Assembly (NCBI RefSeq): GCF_004322755.1
Contig: NZ_CP036401.1
Span: 5,270,001 to 5,334,000 of the forward strand
Source: Pseudoduganella albidiflava
GTDB lineage: Bacteria; Pseudomonadota; Gammaproteobacteria; Burkholderiales; Burkholderiaceae_D
Reading direction: 5' to 3'
DNA length: 64,000 nt
Shown: positions 33,627 through 42,447 of the stretch, piece after piece
How positions within the stretch are numbered: the first letter of the stretch is position 1
Layout: each line of letters starts with the position of its first letter
Position numbers and translations under genes: made by a program
Notes under the pieces: model-generated
Database searches by the model: none
Seen by the model: only the letters and a program-made list of their open reading frames with translations
What the model was told of the DNA's origin: nothing

Positions 33627-34340
33627 ATGAACATCTATCAACATCGACGAGAGCGGCTCACCTCCCTGATCCGCGAACACTATTCGGGCACGCGCAAGGC
33701 ATTGGCCGAGGCCTGCGGCTGGAGCGAGGCGCGCCTGTCGCAGATCCTGTCCGCCACCTACCGGGAAGGGCGCGCGTTCAGCGAAAAGATCGCCCGCAAG
33801 CTGGAAGGCGACCTGTCTCTGCCGGCCATGTTCTTCGACCTGGGCGCGATCGCCCCCGGCGAGGAAGTGTCGGCGCCACCGGCCTTCCTGCGCGTGCGCG
33901 CGATCGATGCGCACAGTCCCGGCATCGTGCAGATCCGCCGCGTGCGGTTGCGCCTTTCCGCGGGCATCGTCGGTTTCGCGGTGGAGCCGGACGAGGAAGC
34001 CGGCGGCTCGTTCGGCGTGGAGACCGACTGGATCGCGCGCAACCGCTACAAGTGGGAAGACCTTCTGGCCCTGGAAGTCACCGGCGAGAGCATGGAACCG
34101 CGCCTGTACAAGGGCGACCTGGTGGTGGTGAACACGGCCGACAAGACACCCGCCGATGGCCAGGTCTTCGCCGTCAACTATGAAGGCGAGGCCGTGGTCA
34201 AGCGCCTCACCCGCGATGCCGGCCACTGGTGGCTCACGTCCGACAATCCCGACCAGCGGCGCTTTCCCCGCAAGCTGTGCGACGGCGTGACCTGCCTGCT
34301 GATCGGCCGCGTGGTGCTGAAGAAAAGCGAGAATATCTGA
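33627..34340 (+). CDS. S24/LexA-like regulator with N-terminal HTH
   Basis: 237 residues. An N-terminal HTH-like region (about 12-45, TRKALAEACGWSEARLSQIL) is followed by a C-terminal S24 peptidase fold with the catalytic pair Ser155 (TGESMEP) and Lys192 (EAVVKRL). Such proteins (CI/LexA-like) self-cleave or act as plain repressors. There is no obvious Ala-Gly cleavage site I can assign with certainty. The upstream palindrome suggests autoregulation. No prophage genes are next to it. Its stop overlaps the next start (TGATG). Confidence 0.88.
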   Translation: MNIYQHRRERLTSLIREHYSGTRKALAEACGWSEARLSQILSATYREGRAFSEKIARKLEGDLSLPAMFFDLGAIAPGEEVSAPPAFLRVRAIDAHSPGIVQIRRVRLRLSAGIVGFAVEPDEEAGGSFGVETDWIARNRYKWEDLLALEVTGESMEPRLYKGDLVVVNTADKTPADGQVFAVNYEGEAVVKRLTRDAGHWWLTSDNPDQRRFPRKLCDGVTCLLIGRVVLKKSENI

Positions 34341-34771
34341 TGCCGGCACGCCGCCTGGCCTGCGCCTTCGTCGACGGCGTGGACAATGCCGGCACGCAGT
34401 CGCTGCATTTCATCGGCGGCGCGCACGACCGGATCCTGCTGGCGGCGCCCGGCGCCATCGCCGAACTGTGTATCTGGGCCAGCGTGGAGGTGCATGGGGA
34501 ACCTGGTGCGAAGACCGGCGTGCCCGCGCCGCTGCGCAAGCTGGCGCTGTCGCTGTGGGCGCACGGCATGGAGATCGACTGGATCACCTACGAGGATGCG
34601 GCGGTCGCCCCGCCACCCGGCCACGCCGATGCCATCTACACGGTCGACCACATCTTCCCGGTCCCGGCGTGGCTGACATTCCACGAGTGCGTATTTGAAG
34701 TGCGCGCCACCGGGGACGGCATACCGGTCGGCACCGCGCGGCTGTCGCTGGAACTGCCGCAGCCGTTCTAG
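34340..34771 (+). CDS. Hypothetical protein coupled to the S24 regulator
   Basis: 143 residues, start overlapping the regulator's stop, so the two are co-translated. No signal peptide or membrane segment; mixed alpha/beta (ACAFVDGVDNAGTQSLHFIGG, HIFPVPAWLTFHECVFEVRA). Family not recognised. The overlap suggests its function is tied to the regulator. Confidence 0.75.
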   Translation: MPARRLACAFVDGVDNAGTQSLHFIGGAHDRILLAAPGAIAELCIWASVEVHGEPGAKTGVPAPLRKLALSLWAHGMEIDWITYEDAAVAPPPGHADAIYTVDHIFPVPAWLTFHECVFEVRATGDGIPVGTARLSLELPQPF

Positions 34772-34861
34772 GTCTCGGGAAGGCGCGGCGGGTCCGATCA
34801 ACCCGGTGAGTATTGCGGGCGCGCCAGCCACCGCAAAACGTTTTTCCGCTACCGTTCGCCG

Positions 34862-34909
34862 ATGAGCATACCGATGTGCATACCGATGAGCATACCGATG
34901 AGCATACGG
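34862..34909 (+). repeat. 12-base tandem repeat carrying alternative start codons
   Basis: ATGAGCATACCG and close variants recur four times, so the protein may begin at any of seven in-frame ATGs (MSIPM repeats). Gain or loss of a unit keeps the frame. Confidence 0.85.
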
Positions 34910-37900
34910 CAGGCAGTCGCCCTGGCCTGCCTGCTCGCGGGCATCGCCGCAGGCAGCAGCCCCGCGCAGGCGGCGGAACCCTACAAGCCCGAGGCCCCGG
35001 CCCTCGCGCCCAACCTGGAGGGGCAGCTCGACCGCCCGCTGCGCTACCGTCCCGACGGCGCCGATTTCGTCATCGACGACGGCCGGGAATTCTTCAACCG
35101 CCCGCTCTATGGCGGCAATACCGCCTTCCGCGTGGATGGTGGCGACCGGCCGGAATTTTCGCTGTACCTGCCAGGCCGTGGCGGCAACCTGCGGCTCGGA
35201 TTGCGCACGGCCGCGGGCACGCTGTGGCTGCACGAGGCACGCCGCGTGCAGGCGCGCTACCGCCCCGGCGAACTGCATTACGACATCGGTGACGACTTGC
35301 TGGGCCCGCACGGACGCCTGAAGGTGGCGGCCGTGGCCTACGCCGCCACCGAGAGCCTGGGCGTCGAAGTGCGCGGCGAAAGCCTGCCGGCGGGCGCGGA
35401 ACTGGTGTTCGCGTTCGGCCCCGGCAATGGCCAGCGCGGCCGGCGCGATGGCGACATCGGCACCGAGCGCGTGCCCATCGGCGAATTCTTCCAGTTCACG
35501 CCGGCTTTCGCACGCGGCGCCCGCTTCGACGTCTCGGCGCAAGGTTTTACAGTCAGCACGCCGAAGGCCACGATCAGCGCCACCGCCAGCGTGCCCGCGC
35601 GGGTGCGCACGGCTGCCGCCAGCCATTGGAATACCCTGCCAGCCCTGCTCGCATCGCCTGAAGCGGCGGACGAAAACGTGGCGCTCGGCAGCGTGCCGCT
35701 GGGTGCGCAGCCGGTGCACCTCGCATTGCAGGTCATCGCGCGCGAACAGCCGAAGGAGCCCCAGGTGTACCGCGAAGTCGGTGCGGCCGATGACCAGAAA
35801 GGGCCGCGTGCGCCACTGCCCCGCTTCACGCCGGCCGAACTGGCGCAACGCTTCGCCGACGCCACTCGCCACTTCACCCGCGTGCGCAACCAGGTGCGCA
35901 TCGACACGCCGGACCCTTACCTGAACGCGGCCATGGGGGCGCTGAACGTGGCCGCCGATGCCGTATGGGACGACAGCCAGCAGGCCATCATGCACGGCGC
36001 CGTGGCGTGGCGCAGCAGGCTGCTGGGCTGGCGCGGGCCGTATGCGCTCGATGCGCTGGGCTGGCACGACCGCTTCCGCCGCAACGCCGATGGCTGGACC
36101 GCGCAGCAGAACACGGCGCCGGTTCCCGCCAGCGTGCCGCCGCCCGAGCAGGCCACCAACCTGGCCCGCAACCGGGCAGGCATGCATTCGAACGGCAACC
36201 TCACGCAGTCGCACTACGACATGAACATCGGCTTCGTCGATGCGCTGCTGCGCCACCTGCTGTGGACCGGCGACCTGGATTACGCACGCGCCGCGTGGCC
36301 CGTGCTGGAACGGCACCTCGCCTGGGAGCGCCGGCTGTTCCGCCGCGAGTTCGGCCCGTCGAAGCTGCCGCTGTACGATGCCTACGCCGCGATCTGGGCC
36401 AGCGACGACCTGTACTACAACGGCGGCGGCGTCACCCACACCTCCGCCTACAACGCCTGGCACAACGCGATGGCGGCGCGCATCGCCCGGCTGATCGGCA
36501 AGGATGCCGCGCCGTATGAAGCGGAAGCGGCGGCGATCCAGCGCGGCATGCGCGAGCAGTTGTGGATGCCCGGGCGCGGCGCGTTCGCAGAGTACCGCGA
36601 CAGCCTGGGCGAGAAGCTGCTGCACCCCAGCTATGCGCTCTGGTCGTTCTATCACACGCTCGATTCGCAGGTGCCGACGCGGCTCGAGGCAGCGCGCATG
36701 GCGGCGGACCTGGACCGCCACCTGCGCCCGCTGCCCGTGCGCGGCCCGGGCGTGCCGGCGGACCGCCCATATGCCGTGCTGCCGACCAGCGACTGGATGC
36801 CGTACACCTGGTCGATCAACAACGTGGTGATGTCGGAAAACCTGCACACGGCGCTGGCCTACTGGCAGGCGGACCGCGCCGAAAGCGCCTACGCACTCGC
36901 CAAGAGCGCGCTGCTGGCCAGCCTGTACATGGGCATCAGCCCCGGCAACATCGGCAGCATGAATTACCTGGACGTGTACCGCCGCGAATCGCAGCGCGAC
37001 TTCGCCGATGGCTCGGGCGTCATGTCGCGCGCGCTGGTCGAAGGCCTGTTCGGCGTGCGGCCCGATGCGCTGGCCGGCGTGCTGGCGGTGCGCCCCGGCC
37101 TGCCGCGCGACTGGAACCACGCGCGGCTCGAGCACCCGGATGTGGGCATCGCCTACCGCCGCGACGGCAACCGGGAGACATGGCAAGTCAGCCAGCCGGC
37201 CAGCGCAGCAGCGCCGCGCTTCCGGCAACTGGCGCTGCAGGTACCGGCGCGCACCGCCAACGTGGCCAGCGTATCAGTGAACGGCCAGCCGGCCCGCTGG
37301 CAGGCCGAGGCCGATGCGGTGGGCGCGCCCCGTCTGCTGGTCGACGTGCCGCTGGCCGCGCAGGCGACCATCGAAATCGCCTGGCGCGGCGACCCGATCG
37401 ATGCCGCCCGCGCCACCCCGGCGGGCACCGTGCCGCGCGATGGCTTCCGCCAGGTGCGCCAGGGCGATTTCCTTTGGTGGACGGCCGTGCCCGCGCCTGC
37501 GGCATCTGCGGCATCTGCGGCATCTTCGGCATCTGCGACAGCCGCTACCGCTGCGACATCGGCGGCCTGCACGCTGGCCGGCCCTGGCTGGACATCCGGC
37601 GCGCCGGTGCAGCCGCGGCACGTGCCCCTGGCTGGTGCCTTCAACGACAGCGTCACGGAATTGTTCAAGCCGTTCAAGTACCTGTCGCCCCGCTCGCCGC
37701 ACGTGACGCTGGCCCTGCCCGCGCAAGGCACCGGCGCCTGGGCTGGCCACGTGAACGACTTGCCGAAGCTGGACGACGCCGGCCTGCGCGCCCTCCGCGG
37801 CACCTTGCGCCTGCCGAACGGCCTGACATTCGCGACACCGCCCGCCGGCGCCAACGTGGCCTTCGTTTCACAATGGAGCAACTACCCGCGCGAGATCACC

Positions 37901-38317
37901 GTGCCGCTGGCGGGCCAGGGTTCGCGCGCCTTCCTGCTGATGGCCGGCTCGACGAACCACATGCAGAGCCGCGTTGACAACGGCGAGATCGTGGTCCGGT
38001 ACACGGATGGCACCCGCACCCGCACGCCGCTGCGCAACCCGGACAACTGGTGGCCCAGCGAGCGCGATTACTTCCTGGACGATTACCAGTTCCGGCTGTG
38101 CGGCACGCTGCCCGTGCGCGTCGACCTGAAGACAGCCAGGATATCCGTGCCCGATCCGGCCACCTTCAAGGGCGCCGGCCGCGAAACCATCGACGGCGGC
38201 GCCGCCACGGTGCTGCCAGTGCCGCTGGACCGCTCGAAGACGCTGCACAGCGTGACCGTGCGCGCCCTCGCCAACGACGTCGTCATCGGGCTGATGGGGC
38301 TCACGCTGGACCCATGA
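34862..38317 (+). CDS. DUF4450 protein, six-hairpin glycosidase-like
   Basis: 1151 residues, very long. After the repeated start (see separate entry) comes a signal peptide (AVALACLLAGIAAGSSPAQA). The N-terminal DUF4450 region (LRYRPDGADFVIDDGREFFNRPLYGGNTAF) leads into a helical (alpha/alpha)6 domain, about 330-760 (LGWHDRFRRN, TQSHYDMNIGFVDALLRHLL, YTWSINNVVMSENLHTALAY), then a beta C-terminal part. Likely a periplasmic glycan-degrading enzyme; DUF4450 proteins occur in polysaccharide loci of Bacteroidetes. A low-complexity Ala/Ser linker lies near 880-900. Confidence 0.85.
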   Translation: MSIPMCIPMSIPMSIRQAVALACLLAGIAAGSSPAQAAEPYKPEAPALAPNLEGQLDRPLRYRPDGADFVIDDGREFFNRPLYGGNTAFRVDGGDRPEFSLYLPGRGGNLRLGLRTAAGTLWLHEARRVQARYRPGELHYDIGDDLLGPHGRLKVAAVAYAATESLGVEVRGESLPAGAELVFAFGPGNGQRGRRDGDIGTERVPIGEFFQFTPAFARGARFDVSAQGFTVSTPKATISATASVPARVRTAAASHWNTLPALLASPEAADENVALGSVPLGAQPVHLALQVIAREQPKEPQVYREVGAADDQKGPRAPLPRFTPAELAQRFADATRHFTRVRNQVRIDTPDPYLNAAMGALNVAADAVWDDSQQAIMHGAVAWRSRLLGWRGPYALDALGWHDRFRRNADGWTAQQNTAPVPASVPPPEQATNLARNRAGMHSNGNLTQSHYDMNIGFVDALLRHLLWTGDLDYARAAWPVLERHLAWERRLFRREFGPSKLPLYDAYAAIWASDDLYYNGGGVTHTSAYNAWHNAMAARIARLIGKDAAPYEAEAAAIQRGMREQLWMPGRGAFAEYRDSLGEKLLHPSYALWSFYHTLDSQVPTRLEAARMAADLDRHLRPLPVRGPGVPADRPYAVLPTSDWMPYTWSINNVVMSENLHTALAYWQADRAESAYALAKSALLASLYMGISPGNIGSMNYLDVYRRESQRDFADGSGVMSRALVEGLFGVRPDALAGVLAVRPGLPRDWNHARLEHPDVGIAYRRDGNRETWQVSQPASAAAPRFRQLALQVPARTANVASVSVNGQPARWQAEADAVGAPRLLVDVPLAAQATIEIAWRGDPIDAARATPAGTVPRDGFRQVRQGDFLWWTAVPAPAASAASAASSASATAATAATSAACTLAGPGWTSGAPVQPRHVPLAGAFNDSVTELFKPFKYLSPRSPHVTLALPAQGTGAWAGHVNDLPKLDDAGLRALRGTLRLPNGLTFATPPAGANVAFVSQWSNYPREITVPLAGQGSRAFLLMAGSTNHMQSRVDNGEIVVRYTDGTRTRTPLRNPDNWWPSERDYFLDDYQFRLCGTLPVRVDLKTARISVPDPATFKGAGRETIDGGAATVLPVPLDRSKTLHSVTVRALANDVVIGLMGLTLDP
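37498..37545 (+). repeat. Nine-base tandem repeat in the DUF4450 gene
   Basis: GCGGCATCT and GCGGCATCTTC variants repeat about five times and encode an Ala-Ser linker between domains (SAASAASSASAT). Confidence 0.75.
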
Positions 38318-38343
38318 CCCGCATGCAAGAGTTGCCTCAAAAA

Positions 38344-38640
38344 TGGGGACGGACCCTAGTGCCGTTGAGTTAAGCATTACCCGACACATTGAAAGCGCAT
38401 GCCTTCACCCCAACGGCGAAGGGCTGGGGTCAGGAAGGAGTACCGGCATGCATGCCGGTACCGCTACGCAGGCGAGGAGCAGTGCTCCTCGAAACCCCTG
38501 CTCTGCCCCGCCGGGGTGCAGCAGGGGTTTCGCGAAGCCTGCTTCGCGCCTGCGGAACGATGCTGGCATGCATGCCAGCATTCCCCCCTGACCCCGGCAT
38601 CTGCCCTTGGGGTGGGGTCACTTAACGAAGTGGCATCTGG
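38344..38640. repeat. Palindromic repeat element (copy 2, longest)
   Basis: GGGGACGGACCCT is followed by TGCCGTTGAGTTAAGC (38360-38375), like the left end at 9091; the right end (GTCACTTAACGAAGTGGCA) is degenerate. Inside are four nested palindromes: ACCGGCATGCATGCCGGT, CGAGGAGCAGTGCTCCTCG, CGCGAAGCCTGCTTCGCG and GCTGGCATGCATGCCAGC. It lies between convergent genes. No protein is encoded. Confidence 0.85.
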
Positions 38641-38687
38641 CACAGCCCCCATATTCGAGGCAACGGCTATGCACGTTCCGTCGCGCC

Positions 38688-39335
38688 TTACCCGCCGCGG
38701 ATGGCCTCCGTGACCGCTTCCATCACGTCGAGATCCACGCCGCTGGCCGGCAGGTCGATCGCGCAGTGCTTGCCCGTGCGCGGATTGAACAGTTCCACGA
38801 CGAGCTGGCCGCCCTCGGCGCCGGCCCGCGTGGTACGGAAACTCCACTGTTTCCTGCCGAGGCGCACCTTGAGCTCGTGGCCGTCGCGCCGGGCCAGGGC
38901 GGCAAGCTGGCTGCTCGTCGGCGCGCGACCGGCATTGCCGGCTTCCACGTGCAGCAGCAGGAAGTGCAGCACGTCGGATAGCGCATACATGCGCAGCACC
39001 GGCGCGATGCGCTCGACGGTGCTGGCCGACGTGATGAACCAGTGCGGGCACGGGCAATCGTTCAGCAGATTCTGCAACGGCGCGTGACACTGATGGCAGC
39101 AGCCCTGCTCGCGGGCCGCCAGGAAGCGTTCACGGCGGCGCGCATCCTGGCCGAACGGTGCCAGCGCCGCGATGGCGCGGGCCAGCGGCGACATCCCGGG
39201 CGCCGGCGGCGCTGACCTGGGCGGAACCTCCCGCCCAGCCAAGGGACGTGGGCGCACGCTGGCAGGCGCCGGCCATCCCTGCCCCCTCAGGTGCTCGTTG
39301 TCGGTCACTCCCCGTTCGGCAATTCCTGTATCCAT
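38688..39335 (-). CDS. Hypothetical protein with Cys/His cluster
   Basis: 215 residues from ATG at 39335; the frame is open to 39509 but the upstream part looks non-coding. CCHQCHAPLQNLLNDCPCPHW (about 113-133, quoted in part: CHQCH and CPCPH) could bind zinc. The rest is mixed alpha/beta, ending with a charged C-terminal domain (LKVRLGRKQWSFRTT...). Family not recognised. The 280 bases before it, to the next plus-strand gene, are AT-rich and likely hold promoters in both directions. Confidence 0.65.
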   Translation of the reverse strand: MDTGIAERGVTDNEHLRGQGWPAPASVRPRPLAGREVPPRSAPPAPGMSPLARAIAALAPFGQDARRRERFLAAREQGCCHQCHAPLQNLLNDCPCPHWFITSASTVERIAPVLRMYALSDVLHFLLLHVEAGNAGRAPTSSQLAALARRDGHELKVRLGRKQWSFRTTRAGAEGGQLVVELFNPRTGKHCAIDLPASGVDLDVMEAVTEAIRGG

Positions 39336-39613
39336 TGCAAGCTCGCTGTGTGGTCTCAGTCCTTTGACGAACGGCGCGGGATTTTCCGCCGCCCCATGCG
39401 AGAAAATTCGCTGTGATTGTTTGCTCCCATGCGAGTTCGCAGGATGGCCATCCCTCGCAGCGCGGGCTTTCCACGGCATGCCCCACGGCTCGCAGGGCAA
39501 CTCAAGCAATTGATGTTTCTCAACAACAAATATTTATTTGTAGAATATTTTTATTGCTCTGTCATTCAGCTGCCCGCTACCATCCCCGCAATAAAAACTG
39601 AAAGGGAAATACC

Positions 39614-40108
39614 ATGCGCCACCTCCTCATCGCCGGCCTGCTGGCTGTCACGCTTTCCGGCTGTGCCAGCATCATGAATGGCAGCACCCAGCCGATCAGC
39701 ATCCGCAGCGTGCCGGAAGGCGCCAGCGTGTCGGTCACCAACCGCGCCGGCGAAAAGATCCATAGCGGCCTGACGCCTGTCACCCTGACACTCAAGCGGG
39801 GCGCCGGCTACTTCAAGTCGGAATCGTACAAGGTGGTGGTCACGAAAGAAGGCTTCAGCGATCGCGAACTCACCCTCAACAGCAATGTGAACGGCTGGTA
39901 TATCGCCAACATCGTGTTCGGCGGCCTGATCGGCATGGTGGGAGTGGATCCGGCCACCGGCGCCATGTACTCGTTCCCCGAATCGGTCACCGCGACCCTG
40001 GATGCCTCGCAGGAAAAGGTGGCGGGTGCGGCACCGCTGACGATCGTGTCGACCACCGAGCTGTCGCCGGAAGTGATGAAGCACGCGAAGCTGATTTCGG
40101 CACCCTGA
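39614..40108 (+). CDS. Lipoprotein with PEGA-like domain
   Basis: 164 residues with AAAGGGAAA before the ATG. Lipobox LSGC (Cys17). QPISIRSVPEGASVSVTNRAG is the PEGA pattern of a short beta domain. A Gly-rich hydrophobic stretch (YIANIVFGGLIGMVGV) follows, which could dip into the membrane. Envelope lipoproteins of this kind are common in Gram-negatives; the role is unknown. Confidence 0.82.
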   Translation: MRHLLIAGLLAVTLSGCASIMNGSTQPISIRSVPEGASVSVTNRAGEKIHSGLTPVTLTLKRGAGYFKSESYKVVVTKEGFSDRELTLNSNVNGWYIANIVFGGLIGMVGVDPATGAMYSFPESVTATLDASQEKVAGAAPLTIVSTTELSPEVMKHAKLISAP

Positions 40109-40223
40109 TCGACCGTTCCACAGAGCGAGGGCATGGCTGCCGATACCGGCACGCCATGCCCTCGTTGCTTCACCCGCCTGCCCTAATGAATTGCCTCGCT
40201 GCCCTGCCTTGGCTGCCCTGCGT

Positions 40224-40628
40224 TCAGCTGTCCTGCCCGCCCTGCCCGCCCCGAATGACCGCCAGCTGGCGCTCGAAATCGCCCAGGTCGAAGTAATCGC
40301 GCCACACGGTGATGCGGCCATCCTCGACAGTGATGGTGCCCATCACGGGCAGGCTGATTTCGCCGCCGTCCCGGTGGCGGAAGATGTCGATGCGTTCGTT
40401 CAGCACCACGTTGTCCGCCGCGGCGATGTGCGTGATCTTCCAGTCCAGCAGGAAGTCCGTGCCGATGCCGAAGCCGCGGTGGAAATCCGCTACGCCTTCG
40501 CGGCCGACGATGTCCGGCAACGGCACGTTGTCGTAGAGGACATCGTCGGCCAGCATCGCCAGCGCTTCGTCGATGCGGTTGTGGTTCCAGCAGGCGAAGA
40601 ACGTCTCGGCGACCTGTATCGGGTTCAT
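40224..40628 (-). CDS. NTF2-like / limonene-epoxide-hydrolase-type protein
   Basis: 134 residues. The N-terminal helix (VAETFFACWNHNRIDEALAMLADDVLYDN) and C-terminal strands (GRITVWRDYFDLGDFERQ) match the limonene-1,2-epoxide hydrolase / SnoaL-like fold. Enzyme activity is uncertain. It is 14 bases downstream of the SDR gene, same strand, so probably one operon under the divergent LysR regulator. Confidence 0.82.
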   Translation of the reverse strand: MNPIQVAETFFACWNHNRIDEALAMLADDVLYDNVPLPDIVGREGVADFHRGFGIGTDFLLDWKITHIAAADNVVLNERIDIFRHRDGGEISLPVMGTITVEDGRITVWRDYFDLGDFERQLAVIRGGQGGQDS

Positions 40629-40642
40629 GGCGTTCTCCTCGT

Positions 40643-41398
40643 TCAGGCCGACTGGCCGCCATCGACGTTCAGCGTGGCGCCGGTGATATAGCCGGCATCC
40701 GGCCCCGACAGGAACGCCACCGCGGCGGCAATCTCGTCCGGCCGGCCATAGCGGCCCAGCGCTGCCATGCCCTTCAGCGTATCGGCGAAGGCGCCATCGG
40801 CGGGATTCATTTCCGTATCGATCGCCCCCGGCTGCACCACGTTGACGGTGATGCTGCGTGCTCCCAGGTCGCGCGCCCAGCCGCGCGTGTAAGCGGCCAC
40901 CGCAGCCTTCGACGCGACATAGTCGGCCGCACCGCCGAACGGGATCCGGTCCGCCCCCGTGGTGCCGATCGAGATGACGCGGCCCCCTTCGGACAGCAGC
41001 GGCGCGGCGGCACGCACCGCGGCGGCCACGCCCTTGACGTTGATGTCGAACTGGCGTTCGATCGCGGCGAGATCCACCGTGCTGTCGTCCACGGCGCCGG
41101 TCACGAACACGCCCGCCGAATTGACCAGGATATCGAGGCGCCCGAAGGTCGCATGCACCGTCTTCACCAGCTCGGCCACTGCCGCCTGGTCGGCCTGGTC
41201 GGCGCGCACGGCCAGCACGCGGCGGCCCAGTGCCTCGACTTCGCCGGCGACCTCATTGGCGCGCTGTTCCGACGCGGCGTAGCTGAAGGCGACGTCGGCA
41301 CCGTCGCGTGCCAGGCGGCGCACGATCGCGGCACCGATACCTCGCGAACCACCGGTAACGAGAGCGACGCGGCCTTGCAGGGGCAGATGGGTGTTCAT
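40643..41398 (-). CDS. SDR family oxidoreductase (FabG-like)
   Basis: 251 residues with the classical SDR motifs: TGGSRGIGAAIVRRL (cofactor), NSAGV, Ser in IGTTG and the Tyr-Lys pair YVASKAAV, then QPGAIDTEM. Cofactor NAD(P)H; substrate unknown. Divergent from the LysR gene across 113 bases, which is the usual arrangement of a LysR regulator and its target. Confidence 0.92.
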   Translation of the reverse strand: MNTHLPLQGRVALVTGGSRGIGAAIVRRLARDGADVAFSYAASEQRANEVAGEVEALGRRVLAVRADQADQAAVAELVKTVHATFGRLDILVNSAGVFVTGAVDDSTVDLAAIERQFDINVKGVAAAVRAAAPLLSEGGRVISIGTTGADRIPFGGAADYVASKAAVAAYTRGWARDLGARSITVNVVQPGAIDTEMNPADGAFADTLKGMAALGRYGRPDEIAAAVAFLSGPDAGYITGATLNVDGGQSA

Positions 41399-41511
41399 GG
41401 TGTTTCCTTTCGATAGGTGTTTGGAAGTGGCTCTACTATCGCGGTTTTATTCCTTCTTGATTAGTGGCTTATCGCTTCAGTCATTTTCAAGGATTCGTTT
41501 AAAATCCTGGC

Positions 41512-42447
41512 ATGGAAACCCTCAGCAACCTGGAATGCTTCATCCGCACGGCCGATGCCGGCAGTTTTTCGGAAGCGGCACGCCAGCTGGGCCTGACGCC
41601 GGCGGCGGTGAGCCGCAATGTCGCCATGCTGGAGAAAAACCTGGGCGCGCGGCTGTTCCACCGTTCCACCCGGCGCCTGGCGCTGACGGAGGCGGGCGAA
41701 GAACTGCGCCAGGGTATTGCCGGCAGCCTGGAAGAACTGCAGTCGGCGCTGGCCGCCGTCTCGACCGAGCGGCTGGAGCCGTCCGGCGTGCTGCGGGTGA
41801 GCATGTCACCCAGCATCGGCATGGGCTGGCTGATGCCGATGCTGCCCGAATTCCTGGCGCGCTTCCCGCGCATCCGACCGGAATGGCACTTCGAGAACCG
41901 GCAGGTGGACCTGGTGGGCGAGGGATACGACGCGGCGATCGGCGGTGGCTTCGAATTACGGCAGGGCGTGGTGGCGCGGCGGCTCGCCCCGGCGCACGTG
42001 ATCGCGGTGGCTTCGCCAGGCTATCTGCAGGCACGCGCGCAACCCGCCCATCCATCGGACCTCCGGACAGTGGACTGGATCGCCTCGCGCTCCCTGCAGA
42101 ACGGCCGCATCCGCACCTGGGTCTTGCGCAACGGCGCCGGGGAGGAAGTGGCCATGGAGGCTTCCCCTTCCCTCGTGCTGAGCGACCCGGCCGCCATGCG
42201 CGAAGCGGCCCTGCTGGGACTCGGCATCGCCATGCTCGCCGTGCCGGACGTACTACCCCAACTCGAACAAGGCACCCTGGTGCGCGTACTGCCAGACTGG
42301 CACGCCGATGCGGGCGCCATCTCCCTTTACTACGCCAGCCGCGCCCTGCTGCCGGCGAAAACGCGCGCCTTCGTCGACTTCGTCACCCAGGCCTTCGAAC
42401 GCGACCGGCTGGCGGAGCGGTTCGCCGCCGTCCCGTCACACGCGTGA
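41512..42447 (+). CDS. LysR family transcriptional regulator
   Basis: 311 residues. The N-terminal winged HTH reads LECFIRTADAGSFSEAARQLGLTPAAVSRNVAMLEKNLGARLF; the effector domain follows. Likely controls the divergent SDR / LEH operon. The 3' end overlaps the convergent MFS gene by 12 bases. Confidence 0.92.
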   Translation: METLSNLECFIRTADAGSFSEAARQLGLTPAAVSRNVAMLEKNLGARLFHRSTRRLALTEAGEELRQGIAGSLEELQSALAAVSTERLEPSGVLRVSMSPSIGMGWLMPMLPEFLARFPRIRPEWHFENRQVDLVGEGYDAAIGGGFELRQGVVARRLAPAHVIAVASPGYLQARAQPAHPSDLRTVDWIASRSLQNGRIRTWVLRNGAGEEVAMEASPSLVLSDPAAMREAALLGLGIAMLAVPDVLPQLEQGTLVRVLPDWHADAGAISLYYASRALLPAKTRAFVDFVTQAFERDRLAERFAAVPSHA

